DNA of 64,000 nucleotides, taken from positions 11,750,123 through 11,814,122 of the forward strand of contig CM057162.1 in the NCBI GenBank assembly GCA_029962745.1, in the 5' to 3' direction. Origin of the DNA: Echinometra lucunter. Lineage: Eukaryota > Echinodermata > Echinoidea > Camarodonta > Echinometridae. The position numbers were made by a program, and so were the translations under genes. Positions 23,201 through 32,515 of the stretch are shown here, piece after piece; position 1 is the first letter of the stretch; each line of letters begins with the position of its first letter. The notes beneath the pieces were generated by a model. That model ran no database searches, was not told the origin of the DNA, and saw nothing but the letters and a program-made list of their open reading frames with translations.

Positions 23201-26143
23201 AACTGCACAATACTTTCGAAATTGCCCATAGTCTCTGCGCAGAAAGTCATGGAAAAAAAAACTCTGGAAAAGTCCTTTGTGTGACACTTTTTACCGTAAT
23301 TCACAATTTAATTTTTGTCTTTTTTAATAAATGACGACCTTTCGGCCCTTCGATCTAAGTAACGCACTGATATGTACATAAAGATATTTTAAAAAAAAAA
23401 GTATTAAAGAACTCAAAATCCTTGTATTGTGTCCTAATAATTTCATCATCCCATCTCATTTCAGTCCACATCATCATCATCTCCTTTTCCCACACTTTGT
23501 CTGTATGTTCCCACATTCTCTGTTTGTTTTCAGTCTGATATACTAATCTCCTCCCTTGCTGCGTCACTCAGATGGCAGCGAGCACCAGACATGTTATGTA
23601 ACTGGTAGTCTGGAATGTAGATGTACCTGTATATGTGAGTTGTTGTGATGGAATAAACTTACTGGCAGTTTGATTCCCCATCGATGCAGTCATGACCAGT
23701 GGCGTATCTAGGATTTCATTTGGGGGGGGGGCGGTGCAGGGAGGGGGGACTTAAGGAAGCTCCGACGTTGCTTTGTCGTTGTTCCGTGTCTGCTCCCGCT
23801 TTTCTTACATTCTCTTACCTTTTTCTCATCTCGCTCACGCTTTTCCTTTCTTCTTTTTTTCTTTTTTCCTTTCTTTCTGGCGTTTTGGCGGGGGGAGGGG
23901 GGACCGCCCCCATCGCCCCCTGGCTACGCGCCTGGTCATGAGTCTAGTTGTCTGTCACAACAGAACACAAAACCTTGATTGATCTCTGAAGTCACCCCTA
24001 AAAGAGTTTTATTCTTAGTCACTCTAAATGCACTCCTTCACAAATTCACCTGTAACAGAGTGAATGCGTTCACCCTTTTTTGATGAGGGAGATAATCGTT
24101 AGAATTGTACTTTTACACTTATAACATTTAGGGAGTCATTGGGCCCCTTAACAGAAAAAGCCACCAGTGTTTGAAAAAACCATGGATACTACTAGTATCC
24201 ATGAAAAAAATGTAGGCTGTTATTTCAGCAAACACACAAATATTAGTGTGTGAAAAAGATTAAAAACTCGTTTAGGTGTAAAAGGACCCCTGAACAGAAA
24301 GGAACCCTTTCCCCTTCCTTTTTAGTATAAAAACAAAACAAAACAAAACAAAGAGGAAGGCGAAAAAAATCAGTGTTTGATATTTCAAAAGCAAAGAATA
24401 TGTACTATACATTTAACCATAAAAACTCCTTCCAGGTCAGCCCGAAAAGCATGGAGGCTTCGTTTATAATCAACCCTTCAGCTGACTTAAAAGTAGGGAA
24501 ATTCAAGTTCGTGAATTTAGAATGAACAAGTGATCAAAAAGGGGGAAAATGGTGAGAGAATTTGAAACCGAATCGGATGACCAGCCTCCGATACACGAAT
24601 GCATTAATTAATATATAGACACATAAAACAAACTGAAATAAGAGTATAAATAAGGATTCTAGAATTACCAATATAACAGCTGACGCGGAAGCTAATTTGA
24701 TACATCGTGTTCATTTAATGAATGAGAGTAAAATTTATAGATGTGTGTTAAAACATTTTAAATTTTGACCCCGCCTCGTCCCCCCCCCCAAAAAAAAAAA
24801 TGGGAACGAATGAATAAGAGAATAACTTTATAGACAGAATAGAGTTATCGGAATACAAATCCCATTCCTCGCCGAGCGCGCCCCCCCCCCCTTCCACAAG
24901 CATACGCCTTTGCATCCATAACTTCACACAACTGACCTTATTCCCTGACCCCCCCCCCCCCCCTCCTCCTCCTCATGAAGGAATCAGTGTATTTCTACCA
25001 TATCTATTTCTACGTGAATACCAAATTCTGAAATAGGCAACGTGTGGCTGATTTGGAGGAGTTTGATTGGCTCCAAAAGGTGACCAGAAGAGTACACTTT
25101 TCTTTAGGGGTGTTACCATGACGTGATACGTTAGCACAATAGAGATTCGGATCGCCTTCGCAGCTAAATCCTTCGTCGAATGGTCGAAAGGAACGAATCG
25201 CCTGGTCGGAACCAATCGCCTATAACGATCGCATTTAGTCGACCAAAGCGGACCTAATCGGCGGGTAAATATTCAGGCGATTGGTTCCGGAGGATCCAAT
25301 CGACTGCCCGGAACAAATCGACTATGACACCGGCGACAATCTGTGTAAGCGGCGACAAGCTGTGTAAGCGGCGACAATTTGTGGAGCGGCGACAATTTGT
25401 GCTGCAACAGACACCCCCTCCAAAAGGAAGAATGAAGATTTCAATAAATATGATTGGAAGGCTTTGTGTCATGAATATTAAATAAGCAACTTTTAATTTC
25501 TAAGTAATATTTATTGATTCATCTGGAAATCTGAAATGGTCTTGAGAGAGACGTGTGGCTCTTTTTTTTTTTTTTTTTTTTTAAATAGAAACGCTGTGCA
25601 TTAGAAGATAACCAAGTCACACCCACCGCCAAACCGTCTCAAACAGGCCAGTTCTCTGCCATTTAATGTAATTTTATATTTTGATTGGTTTTGTTGTCAA
25701 TCTCGTGTTGATCTAGTCCTTGAATTTGCACCGGCGTAAATCGGATTAGAGGGTGGGGATGGGGGTCGATCCATGAGTTAAAGGTCCCTCTCTTTTCTAT
25801 TTTTTTATCGAGTGCAGCTTTGTTTTGCTTTGTCTTGTCTTCCTTGTCTTTTGTTTCTTCTTCCCCTTTTCTTTTCTCTTTCTTTTTCTTGTCTTGTCCT
25901 GTCTTGTCTATCCTGATTTGTCCTGATCTGTCTTGTTCCTAATCTGTCCTGGTTTTGTCCTGTTCTGCTTTATCCCGTTTTGTCTTGTCTTATCTTGTCA
26001 GATTCCTGTCCCGTGACTCCTGTCTTGTCATTTGCTTGTTTGTTTGTAGTTGTTTTTGTGCATTTCATGAAGGACAGCATCTTGAAATGTAAATTTCTAT
26101 CATCACAGTCAGATCCAGGATCTCATGCCTTTATATTTATATA

Positions 26144-26180
<37 letters not shown>

Positions 26181-29100
26181 AATCAGAGTTGGTGGTAGAA
26201 TGCCATAAAAAATAAAATCATAGATATATATATATATATCAAAATTTCACTTTCAGATTATTTCATGCTGTTATGAAAGATGTGTTACTATTATAATTAT
26301 TATAGGGAACCTACACAAACAAGCTGTGCTTTCCCGTAAGTTCCCATTTCATTTCAACTTACGATTATATACTTTGTAGATTATGCCACTTTTGTTACTG
26401 GAAATGGAACAAAACCTAGCATCAACTCAAAATCTTTGCCAAAATTTCTAGCGCTACTCACACTTAGGACATTTAATCTTATCTCTGGTTTTAACAGCGT
26501 TTCAAATAGATTTTTACTACTAAAATATTCGTTTGTGATATATTCATCCATACATTCAACGACTTACTGAATGAAATGTTATTTCTTCTTTGAAAAGTGG
26601 GTGGGTACATCTGTACATGCCATCCCAATCTCTAAAATGTTTGAGAGTATATATCCCCATCCCCGAGGATTTATGCCAATGATTAAAGAAGTATTTTTTT
26701 CGTAAACTATACCTTGCAGCTGTACACCTCAGCTCTTTAGTTCCAAAGGATACTAAACCGTGTATTGGGTAAAGTGCGCACAGCCCCTTTTTTTCCCCCT
26801 CCCCCATGTCTAAAAATAGTAATACCCAATAAAAAAAAATATATCCTCTTTTCTGTACATTGTAATTTTAATCATCAATATCTGTCGTTGCCATGCGACG
26901 GAAGACGGTGCTTCAGTAAACAGGTAATCAAGAATTTTCATGAATAAAATATAATTATTCTGCCTGGTTTCTAAGGTAAAAATTATTCTTCAGCTCTTGT
27001 TCAGATGCGGTTATCTCCACCGCAAAAAGGGGTGCGACACAACATTTCTAAAGTTTGGATTTTTGAATGGCTGAGCTCCATAAGCACAACGGAAATATAA
27101 CAACCGTCGAAAATAATGAGCTAATACTTGCGTACTGGCATGACTGGTGGGGGGTTTCAATTTTCCTTTAGGACCTTCTTAATTCTATTTGGGGAAAAGC
27201 TCAGAATCCCACCCCCCCCCCGAAAAAAAAATGGTTCATTGCACCATTGCTTATTATGATCCAGAGCTTAAATGCAAGCGAGTAAAGTAAGCGAGGGTTG
27301 ATCTTTGATTAATTATTACCTTATTTTTCATAGCAAAAGTGTGACTGTAACATAATCTTATTTCTCACCGGTTGTAGTAGTGAATCGAGTGCTTCCCGTG
27401 TTTGTTAGCGTCTCAATTTTGTTGGTAGTAACTGGCAACCCTGTTGTAAAAAGTAAGAAAAACATGAAGAAAGGTTGATACTTTAAAAGATATCTACTTT
27501 TATTTTTAATGATTGTAATGTTTCAGAAGCGTTATGACTATTTCACTATGATCGTATTATTCAGAAGCGTGTTCACTATGTCACTAAATGGGCGGTGACA
27601 GGGTAGGCCTATCTTGATGGTGCCAGGTAAAAATGTCAGAGGTAAAAATGTCAGAGGAAAAATGTCAGAGGAAAAAAAATGTCAGAGGGAAAAATGTCAG
27701 AGGAAAAAATGTCAAAGGTTAAAATGCCAGAGGTGAAATGCCAAGGGTAAAAATTCCAGAGGTGAAAATGCCAGACTGAGGTAAAAAATCTCTGATTTGA
27801 ATATGATAGAGATATAAAATGGCAGAGGTAAAAATGTCCAAGGTATGTCAGATTAGAAAATGTTGAAGTAAACATGTTACAGGTACGGATATTGAATGGT
27901 GGGGAAGGTGAGATATGCAAAACATCAAACGTGAATATTTTCTTTCCATTCTCATGATTCTGTCACTCCACTATCATAGTTACTTATTTCCCATTAATCT
28001 CACAAAGAAAAAGCGTGATCCAACGTTACTTTTTTTTACGCAGAAGGCACAATTTTGTCACAATTATGTTTCACAGTGCATGTGAAGCGGCCAAAGCTTT
28101 TTTAATTCAATATTCGTAGGGGGCCTACCTGTAACATTTTCACTTCGGCATTTCCAGAGCTGGCATTTTTCCTCTCGCATTTTAACCTCTGACATTTATA
28201 TTTCTGACACTTTAAACTCTGATATTTTTACTTCTGACATTTTTACCTCTGACATTTTTACCTCTTACCTTTTTTCCTCTGACATTTTTACCTCTGACAT
28301 TTTTACACCGAACCATTTTTACACATAAAAACTTTTGATAGGAGCAAGATGACCCACAAGTGATTTTATGTACGTTTAAATGAACAGATAGAGCTACTAT
28401 ATAAATGCATTACCCTCCCCTCTCTTCACCCATACGCTTCTTTCTTCTTATTATTTTTTTCTTTTAATCACTTGAGAAATCATAGGGGCGGCCGCCCCCT
28501 GCCCGACTGTAGGGGCGCCCCTTGGTTCCTCAAATGAAAAAGGGAAAAGGGTCACTATTCTGGCAAAAAAAAAAAACGTGGCCCCCCCCCCCCCGTATTT
28601 CCTTTTCCATTCCTTTTAGTATACATCTGTAACTGTATATTTCAAAGAGGGACTTACATAATTATAATTCCATATCACGTACGCTTTTCGAAGCAGTGGT
28701 AAAATATACATCTTCGGTGACTAGATTATTCCTCCGGGCTATATAGAATTTACGTAAATTAGATATAATTATATACCCCCATCCCACTGACCCCACCCCC
28801 GATGTACACATACATCCCCACTTTTCAAACATGAAATTTTATAAATCTATCATTAACGACGAATATAGTGATATAGAATTCCTATTTCAGATGCTATCGA
28901 AAACAAAAATAGGATGGGCAAGTATTAATTCTCGCGTTTGAAAATGCATGCGCCACCAGTGCCCCTACCATGACAGACCATTTTCCCACTTGCGGGTCGA
29001 CAACTATTTCCTAGATAGCAGACGCTGCGAATGAGAGATGACCAATTGAAGAAATATTTAACTGAGGGATGCCAACCACTGGGAAGAGGAAGGATGAGTT

Positions 29101-30330
29101 AGTAGAACTAGCAGTGAGAGCCCAGGGAAAATATAAGGTGTTGGAAGTCTGTGGTCACTTAGAATGGGAGCGGAAGATGCGACTATAGTTCAAGGTGTTG
29201 ATGGAATGCAGTCGACCCATCTCGCAGAATTAACGCCTCGAAACGAATTTACGCCAGTGCTGTAAAGTATGCCAGACATTTTAGAGAATCCATAATTTCG
29301 ATCGGAACCTCTCACATGAAGGATATTTTATTCAATCTAATCCTTACGTTCATTGCAATGTTCCCCTTGAAATCCGACAGCGCAGTGGCATTTGTAGTTT
29401 TGTACAGTCTCCTCACACCAGCCGTTTTCACAGGGCTTCTTGTCACACTCTATCAAAGATAAAAGTAGGCAAGCATATTCAGCAGTCAGAATAAGTTTTT
29501 TGTTTCCTGTGAAATGACTTTTGTGTTTGGGTGTGTGCGCAAAAGGGATAATAATGAGAATGCACAGGTTTGGTGTAGCGCATAATACATTACATCTGTA
29601 TGTCCATAGGATGTGTGCGCGTGTGGGTATGTGTGTTCTGTGTGTGTGGGGGGGGGGCTCGTATCTATATGCTGAGATGCACGTTTCGTTTCGTTAACTC
29701 GAATGACGACGATGTGTAAAAGTGCAATGAGAAATGGGAAACCATAAACTGAAACTGAATTGGTGTTGGACAGTTCTTCCCGACCTTGTTTTAAATCGAG
29801 GCCTATCAATATGTCCTGTAACATCTGGGGAGCGTTTCAGAAGAGTCTTGTTGGTGATTTTCACTGACTAATTTGCTCTGAGCGAATCGGATGCGAGGAT
29901 TTTCAGTAGCTTATAACAGTTGTCAGTGAAAATCACTGACAAAATTCTTCATGAAACGCTCCCCAGATATATTTTCAATGTTCTGCCTTTTTCAAACATA
30001 TTTTGGCAGACCATCAAAAACGTTAACGGCTCACTAGTCGAGAAGAGTTGTTTAACTTAATGTAGTCCTGCACAAAAAAAGAAAGACGAAGATTACCGGG
30101 GAAACTACAGGTTCGATGTCCTTGAGGAATTCCAAACCTGCGCTTCTCTTTGTAGCATCCGTTATCCGCAGATGAAGCAGGGATGAGCTTTGGGATGGTC
30201 TGTATCCAGCTGCCATTAGGGTGTTGCTTCTTCCCGCATTCGAAGAACATTGGTAAGGTGTAGTTCAATTCAGACACACTACTATTACATGCTTGTGTGC
30301 TTTTGCTGGCACCTGATTGCAGGATTAGAC
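13878..30330 (-). CDS. secreted EGF-fibrinogen-domain protein, unit 1 (six exons)
   Basis: Gene-level entry joining exons 30330-30097, 29449-29348, 27440-27369, 17962-17823, 15117-14856 and 14143-13878. Every border is GT-AG and phases run 1,1,1,1,0,1 without a break, giving about 358 residues plus an unseen N-terminus. Layout: four-cysteine module (about 1-78), EGF domain (79-112), Ser/Thr linker (113-136), FReD (about 140-358). FReDs of this family bind carbohydrate or acetyl groups in ficolins, tachylectins and FREPs, so an extracellular recognition role is likely. No collagen, coiled coil or transmembrane segment is visible. A start codon and signal peptide are not found; a candidate upstream exon is at 31721-31842. 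Most intron length comes from transposons. Intact and probably expressed, but expression is not shown by sequence alone. Confidence 0.85.
14144..14855 (-). other. unit 1 last intron
   Basis: 712 bp, GT-AG, homologous over its first ~300 bp to the corresponding introns of unit 2 and of pseudogene unit 0. Two 'ccctaa' units at about 14744-14757 are not a telomeric array. Otherwise no feature. Confidence 0.7.
14856..15117 (-). CDS. unit 1 FReD exon 2 (central part)
   Basis: 262 bp. Acceptor CAG at 15118-15120, donor GT at 14854-14855; phase 0 in, phase 1 out. Encodes the FReD core: '[16 protein letters not shown]' with the family's F/W-Q-R-R-x-D-G-S-v-x-F motif, then 'YKYGFG', '[13 protein letters not shown]', '[12 protein letters not shown]' and '[13 protein letters not shown]'. 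No cysteines, as expected for this part. Only 7 of 87 residues differ from unit 2. A GA-rich low-complexity tract follows on the intron side at 15121-15162. Confidence 0.96.
15884..17418. mobile_element. hAT-like element with iterated TCGCTTCGCTCGCTCG blocks
   Basis: 1535 bp. Left end CAGAGGCGTCAATCC, right end GGATCGACGCCTCTG (complementary), flanked by an 8 bp near-duplication tatgtgac / tatgtgat. Long C and A runs lie near the left end. At least four 'TCGCTTCGCTCGCTCG'-type blocks occur (about 16088, 16345, 16925, 17118). A GT/AT microsatellite sits near the right end. The unit 2 intron lacks it (about 41578-41590). No transposase seen. Confidence 0.8.
17235..17345. repeat. (GT)n and (AT)n microsatellites
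   Basis: Compound TA / GT / TA repeats inside the right part of the hAT-like element. Open frames here (Tyr-Ile, Cys-Val strings) are repeat artefacts. Confidence 0.9.
17823..17962 (-). CDS. unit 1 FReD exon 1 (N-terminal part)
   Basis: 140 bp. Acceptor 'tatcgtgcag' (CAG 17963-17965), donor GTGAGT from 17822; phase 1 in, phase 0 out. Encodes '[16 protein letters not shown]', '[14 protein letters not shown]' and '[13 protein letters not shown]'. This is the classic start of a fibrinogen C-terminal domain, with the first disulfide pair (DC, VYC). Differs from unit 2 at 3 of 47 residues. The domain's characteristic phase-0 border after GGGWT is kept. Confidence 0.96.
18154..19374. mobile_element. 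long-TIR palindromic element
   Basis: Ends 'cGTCGCTGATTTTAC' and 'GTAAAATCAGCGACc', flanked by 'aatt' on both sides (18150-18153, 19375-19378). Inverted similarity continues inward, for example 'gcgcgtaacacgagtgcgtg' near 18430 against 'gcactcgtgttacgcgcat' near 18967, and 'gggtttatgacgcttcgtaaaat' segments in opposite orientation. Units 0 and 2 read straight through the site. Core is AAT/ATA simple repeats (18505-18720). No open frame of note. Confidence 0.75.
18505..18640. repeat. AAT/ATGATA simple repeat
   Basis: Imperfect trinucleotide tract in the core of the palindromic element. The poly-Ile frame on the minus strand is an artefact. Confidence 0.85.
19840..20465. repeat. head-to-head array of TTTGGTCTAAT units
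   Basis: About 200 bp of 'tttggtctaattgcc'-like units in plus orientation (19840-20050). Then about 400 bp of the complement, 'attagaccaaatgga', through 20465. Unit spacing is irregular, roughly 15-25 bp, and units vary, often 'ggtcta' or 'attagac' only. The turn-over point is near 20055-20065. Not CRISPR: there are no constant-length unique spacers and the array inverts. Confidence 0.85.
22023..22297. mobile_element. possible hAT-like MITE
   Basis: Begins CAGTGGCGTAATTATT and ends in the partial complement ATGCCGGTGCTG, with A-rich near-duplications on each side. C/G-rich ends as in the other hAT-like MITEs here. Boundaries are less certain than for its relatives. Confidence 0.45.
23698..23934. 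mobile_element. hAT-like MITE, 237 bp
   Basis: Left CAGTGGCGTATCTAGG, right CCTGGCTACGCGCCTG (imperfect complement), flanked by gtcatgac / gtcatgag (7 of 8). The body is G-run, pyrimidine tract, G-run. Nested in the 5.7 kb composite. Non-coding. Confidence 0.75.
25411..27368 (-). repeat. unit 1 intron segment shared with units 0 and 2
   Basis: Homologous to 5375-6640 and 44145-45234, but with one copy instead of two of the 280 bp block. Includes a pyrimidine-rich degenerate array at 25810-26035, (TA)n at 26146-26178 and C-runs. No exon found. Confidence 0.55.
25810..26035. repeat. degenerate TGTCTTG / TGTCCTG array
   Basis: Repeated tgtcttgtc / tgtcctgatc units with irregular spacing. Absent from the matching intron of units 0 and 2 as far as I can align. 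Confidence 0.7.
27369..27440 (-). CDS. unit 1 Ser/Thr-rich linker exon
   Basis: 72 bp, acceptor 'tttttacaacag', donor GTGAGA, phase 1-1. Encodes '[17 protein letters not shown]' followed by 'RFTTTT', a Thr-rich spacer without cysteine, likely O-glycosylated, between the EGF and FReD. Nine of 24 residues differ from unit 2, as expected for a weakly constrained linker. The identical length and phase in unit 2 support it as a real exon. Confidence 0.85.
27621..28330. mobile_element. foldback element with AAAAATGTCAGAGG arrays
   Basis: Left arm (27621-27840) is a tandem run of 'aaaaatgtcagagg' variants. Right arm (about 28135-28320) is the same unit inverted ('cctctgacattttt'). The spacer is about 300 bp and non-coding. 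Unit 2 reads straight through the site (about 45440-45455). Flanks share 'ttgat.gg', but I cannot fix a target duplication. Confidence 0.75.
28331..29347 (-). other. unit 1 EGF-linker intron, remainder
   Basis: Homologous to 45450-45943 in unit 2 ('gcaagatgacccaca', 'ggggcggccgcc'). Extra C-rich sequence is present here. No exon. Confidence 0.6.
29348..29449 (-). CDS. unit 1 EGF-like domain exon
   Basis: 102 bp, acceptor 'atctttgatag', donor GTAAGG, phase 1-1 as is usual for EGF modules. The product has six cysteines spaced C-x4-C-x4-C-x8-C-x-C-x8-C: '[14 protein letters not shown]' then '[14 protein letters not shown]'. The C-x-C and G-F-x-G-x-x-C features define a canonical EGF domain. There is no D-x-D/N-E calcium signature before the first Cys, so probably not a cbEGF. 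Five of 34 residues differ from unit 2. Confidence 0.93.
29825..29966. mobile_element. palindromic MITE, CTGGGGAGCG family, copy 2
   Basis: Starts CTGGGGAGCGTTTCA and ends CGCTCCCCAG, with the core 'gcgaatcggatgcgagg' in the same orientation as copy 1. It sits in the intron between the four-cysteine and EGF exons. The unit 2 intron (46330-46400) lacks it. Confidence 0.82.
30097..30330 (-). CDS. unit 1 four-cysteine N-terminal module exon
   Basis: 234 bp, acceptor 'tcatctgcacag' after a pyrimidine tract, donor GTAATC, phase 1-1. Encodes about 78 residues with four cysteines (contexts 'STQACNSS', 'FFECGKK', 'NGCYKEK' and 'HRTCSFPG') and three N-glycosylation sequons (NSS, NYT, NGS). I do not recognise the fold; it is not EGF, CCP, collagen or lectin by eye. 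Ten of 78 residues differ from unit 2 with no gaps, so the reading frame is under constraint. It is the most upstream exon whose frame I can support. Confidence 0.85.
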
Positions 30331-31720
30331 CTGTGCAGATGACTGAACAGAAAGGCGTTAGTTGGTAAATCTTAGATTTTTCTTAATCACGTCTTCAGAG
30401 GGAATACGTAGTTAGAGACAATATCAGCTGTCTAAAGGAGAGTGTAGAGTAGTTTAAAGTACTATTTCATAAAAAAGGCTGGTTCAGATAGTGAACAGTT
30501 CGCCGCATCAAAAACCGCAGTAGTTTTGAATTGCAAATGAGGAGTGACTTCTACCCGTATTCGTTATACTTGTTTGGGCGAGCGTGCCAGGGGGTGTGTG
30601 CGTTACACGATAATGTGTGAAGGACAGTAAGCTTACCCCGCCCTCCCCCATTTTTTTTTCCTGACGCGGTTTATTGCTTTAAATGTGAACAAGCCGAAGC
30701 ATTTACAGCACGCCTGGCAGTCCAGTGACTTAGGCGCAACCATGCATCGACGGCGAAGGGCACAACATGGAGGGCGTCGGTATTGCTAGGTTTATGTAAA
30801 GGAATAAGTTCAACGATTAGGTAGGGATATTGGGATAAGTGTGGCTTTTGCATTCCCGTTTTCCTTCCGACCATCTCTTCTGATGAGTTGCATGTGCACT
30901 CAGAAATCGCATTAAATTTTACATGTTTCTCCGATCTTTAGCTGATATCAGTCCATAACAATACTCGATTCTAAACTGCATACCATGCAGGTATGGAATC
31001 AGCAGAGTAGATTTCGCAGTAATCTATTTATTAAAATGTTGCCATTTAAAGTGAACCCTCAACTCGCTGTGCCAATAAAATTGCCTTCTACCAGGAGGCA
31101 TAGGGATGATGTGAATGCATAATTTGAAGAAAAAAAAAAACGCGCGCGTTTTATCAATATTATTTTTATTGCTTTTTAGATATGTGCTTGAATGAATAAC
31201 TTTAGTATCAAGCGTCATTTTATCACTAACGATGTAATTCAAAAAATATCTATAAATAGATTTTGATCATCCTATACGAAATGTTGCTTATTGATTAATA
31301 AATCACTATAGAGTGGGTTTGTTTTTTCTTTTTTTTTAATTGCAGTGTTAGCAGTTTAATTAATGAGAGATAGAAAGGCACCTAGCCTCTTTTGAAAGTC
31401 ATTTTATCTTTCCTTGAAAGTACGATAAGCGTAAGCGTAAAAGCTGCGTATTTAGGTACGCCAGAGCTAAGTGAGATTAAGGTGGACATATAAGAATATT
31501 TAAGAAATAAAATGGTTCATGTTCAAGTAAAGAAAATTATCAAAGAGGAAAGCGATTCAGTGATTAGTGCATTAGCATCATTGAAATAGACGGGAAACCA
31601 ATGTGCGAAATATTCAAAGGTATTTTTCTATATGCCACAACATAAAAGGAAGTAGATATTATTGGTTATCATGGTTATAAGAAATTGAAGGTATGTTGTT
31701 TTTGCCCTAGCAATACTTAC
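30331..31720 (-). other. unit 1 intron upstream of the four-cysteine exon
   Basis: Matches 46746-48545 in unit 2 apart from insertions there. A conserved open stretch near 30671-30800 ('KPSNTDALHVVP' on the minus strand) has a counterpart at about 47110-47225, but it lacks clear splice borders and the two copies contain indels, so I do not call an exon. Confidence 0.5.
31658..31665. other. empty target site for the unit 2 hAT insertion
   Basis: A single 'attattgg' in 'agatattattggttat'. In unit 2 the same 8 bp appears on both sides of the element 48553-49297. Confidence 0.8.
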
Positions 31721-31842
31721 CACATGACAAGAAAGTGACCGTCGCATATGTGAACCTCCAAAACAGCTTCTGTTTCTGTTGAATTTATTGAAACAGGGGA
31801 AATTATCGAGATCATCATCTTGCATGGGATGATAACGTCCTA
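31721..31842 (-). other. candidate upstream exon of unit 1 (frame unresolved)
   Basis: Bounded on the minus strand by 'tttatctttaaag' (acceptor-like, but AAG not CAG) and a strong donor GTG|GTAAGT. The unit 2 copy has the same borders with a canonical CAG. Lengths differ by 6 bp (122 versus 128). The only frame phase-compatible with the four-cysteine exon ends 'LFWRFTYATVTFLSC', is hydrophobic like a signal peptide, and changes least between units. It has a stop upstream and no in-frame ATG. It could be a 5' UTR exon, part of an exon I mis-bounded, or a relic. Confidence 0.4.
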
Positions 31843-32515
31843 CTTTAAAGATAAACTGAAGTTCTGGTCATGTAATCATAATGAAAGAACTGTCCCAAAG
31901 CAATTTAGAGAGTAAGTTATGTATAAACACAGGTGTCTAGGATGAGATTTGGAGATTCGAATTGATAAGAAATTCACTTCCTTTTCCCAACAGTTACTTG
32001 AACTGCACAAAGAAATGAGTATGGGACCACACCCAAGCCTTGTCAAATTTCCCTAGCGCAACCCCCCCCCCCCCAAGTGACATTGATTTCAGATCCGCAA
32101 CATTTTCCTCATTCCTCTTTGCAACATTACAAGCATGTAAACAGGAGTGCTCTTAAAATTTAAGAAAACAGATGCTAACATATAATTTCTGCATAATCTT
32201 TGAAAATTTCTGCACTTCTTACCATTTTGTCAATCCCCGGTATCACGTAGTCTTGTCAGTACATATAATGATTCCTTGAGTCGACGAAATTCACAAGAAC
32301 TTGATGTGAGAACCACGTCATATACTGACAATAGCCATGGTAACGACATGAACAATGCGTTGCAAGTTGCAACGTGTTGACATTTAATTTCATGATGCAT
32401 ATTAATTTATTACAAACAGGGAGACGAACCATGGGAACACAGAAGACAAAATGACAACAACTTTTTAAAAGCGAGAGTATCGACAAAGAAATTTGGAGCG
32501 TTTTTATTGAACGCT
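31843..32515. repeat. upstream flank of unit 1
   Basis: Matches 49650-50090 in unit 2 ('aggtgtctag', 'tttggagattcgaa', 'tttccctagcgca') and, further out, the flanks at 553-797 and 9700-9960. Likely to include any promoter of unit 1, but I see no clear TATA or initiator element. Confidence 0.55.

Larger units (their letters stand above)
19677..25410. mobile_element. 5.7 kb foldback-like composite element
   Basis: Starts CTGTTGCGGCACAAATTGTC and ends in the near-complement (GACAATTTGTGCTGCAACAG), flanked by 'acac' on both sides (19673-19676, 25411-25414). Units 0 and 2 lack it at about 5358 and 43118. The motif ACAGATTGTCGCC (or ACAAATTGTCGCC) recurs at both ends and internally (about 19685, 19739, 19760, 20926, 20961, 21005, 25330-25400). 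A second motif set, 'AGTCGATTCGTTCC' and 'GGAACCAA', occurs at 21040-21180 and inverted at 25185-25315. Contains an inverted array (19840-20465) and two nested MITEs. No transposase or other gene recognised. Confidence 0.65.
17963..27368 (-). other. unit 1 linker-FReD intron (9.4 kb)
   Basis: The corresponding unit 2 intron is 2.6 kb, of which 0.96 kb is also an insertion. The excess here comes from the elements at 18154-19374 and 19677-25410. Unit-derived segments are about 17963-18150, 19380-19670 and 25415-27368. No exon recognised in between. Confidence 0.7.

Noticed and set aside
27621..28330. CRISPR-like array of short repeats
   Set aside because: Repeats are about 12-14 bp and imperfect, the interval is irregular, spacers are not unique fixed-length sequences, the array inverts midway, and the genome is eukaryotic. 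The same applies to 19840-20465.
30671..30874. Conserved open frame in the upstream intron (KPSNTDALHVVP)
   Set aside because: Has a counterpart in unit 2 (47110-47240), but the whole intron is conserved, the copies contain frame-breaking indels and no splice sites bracket it.
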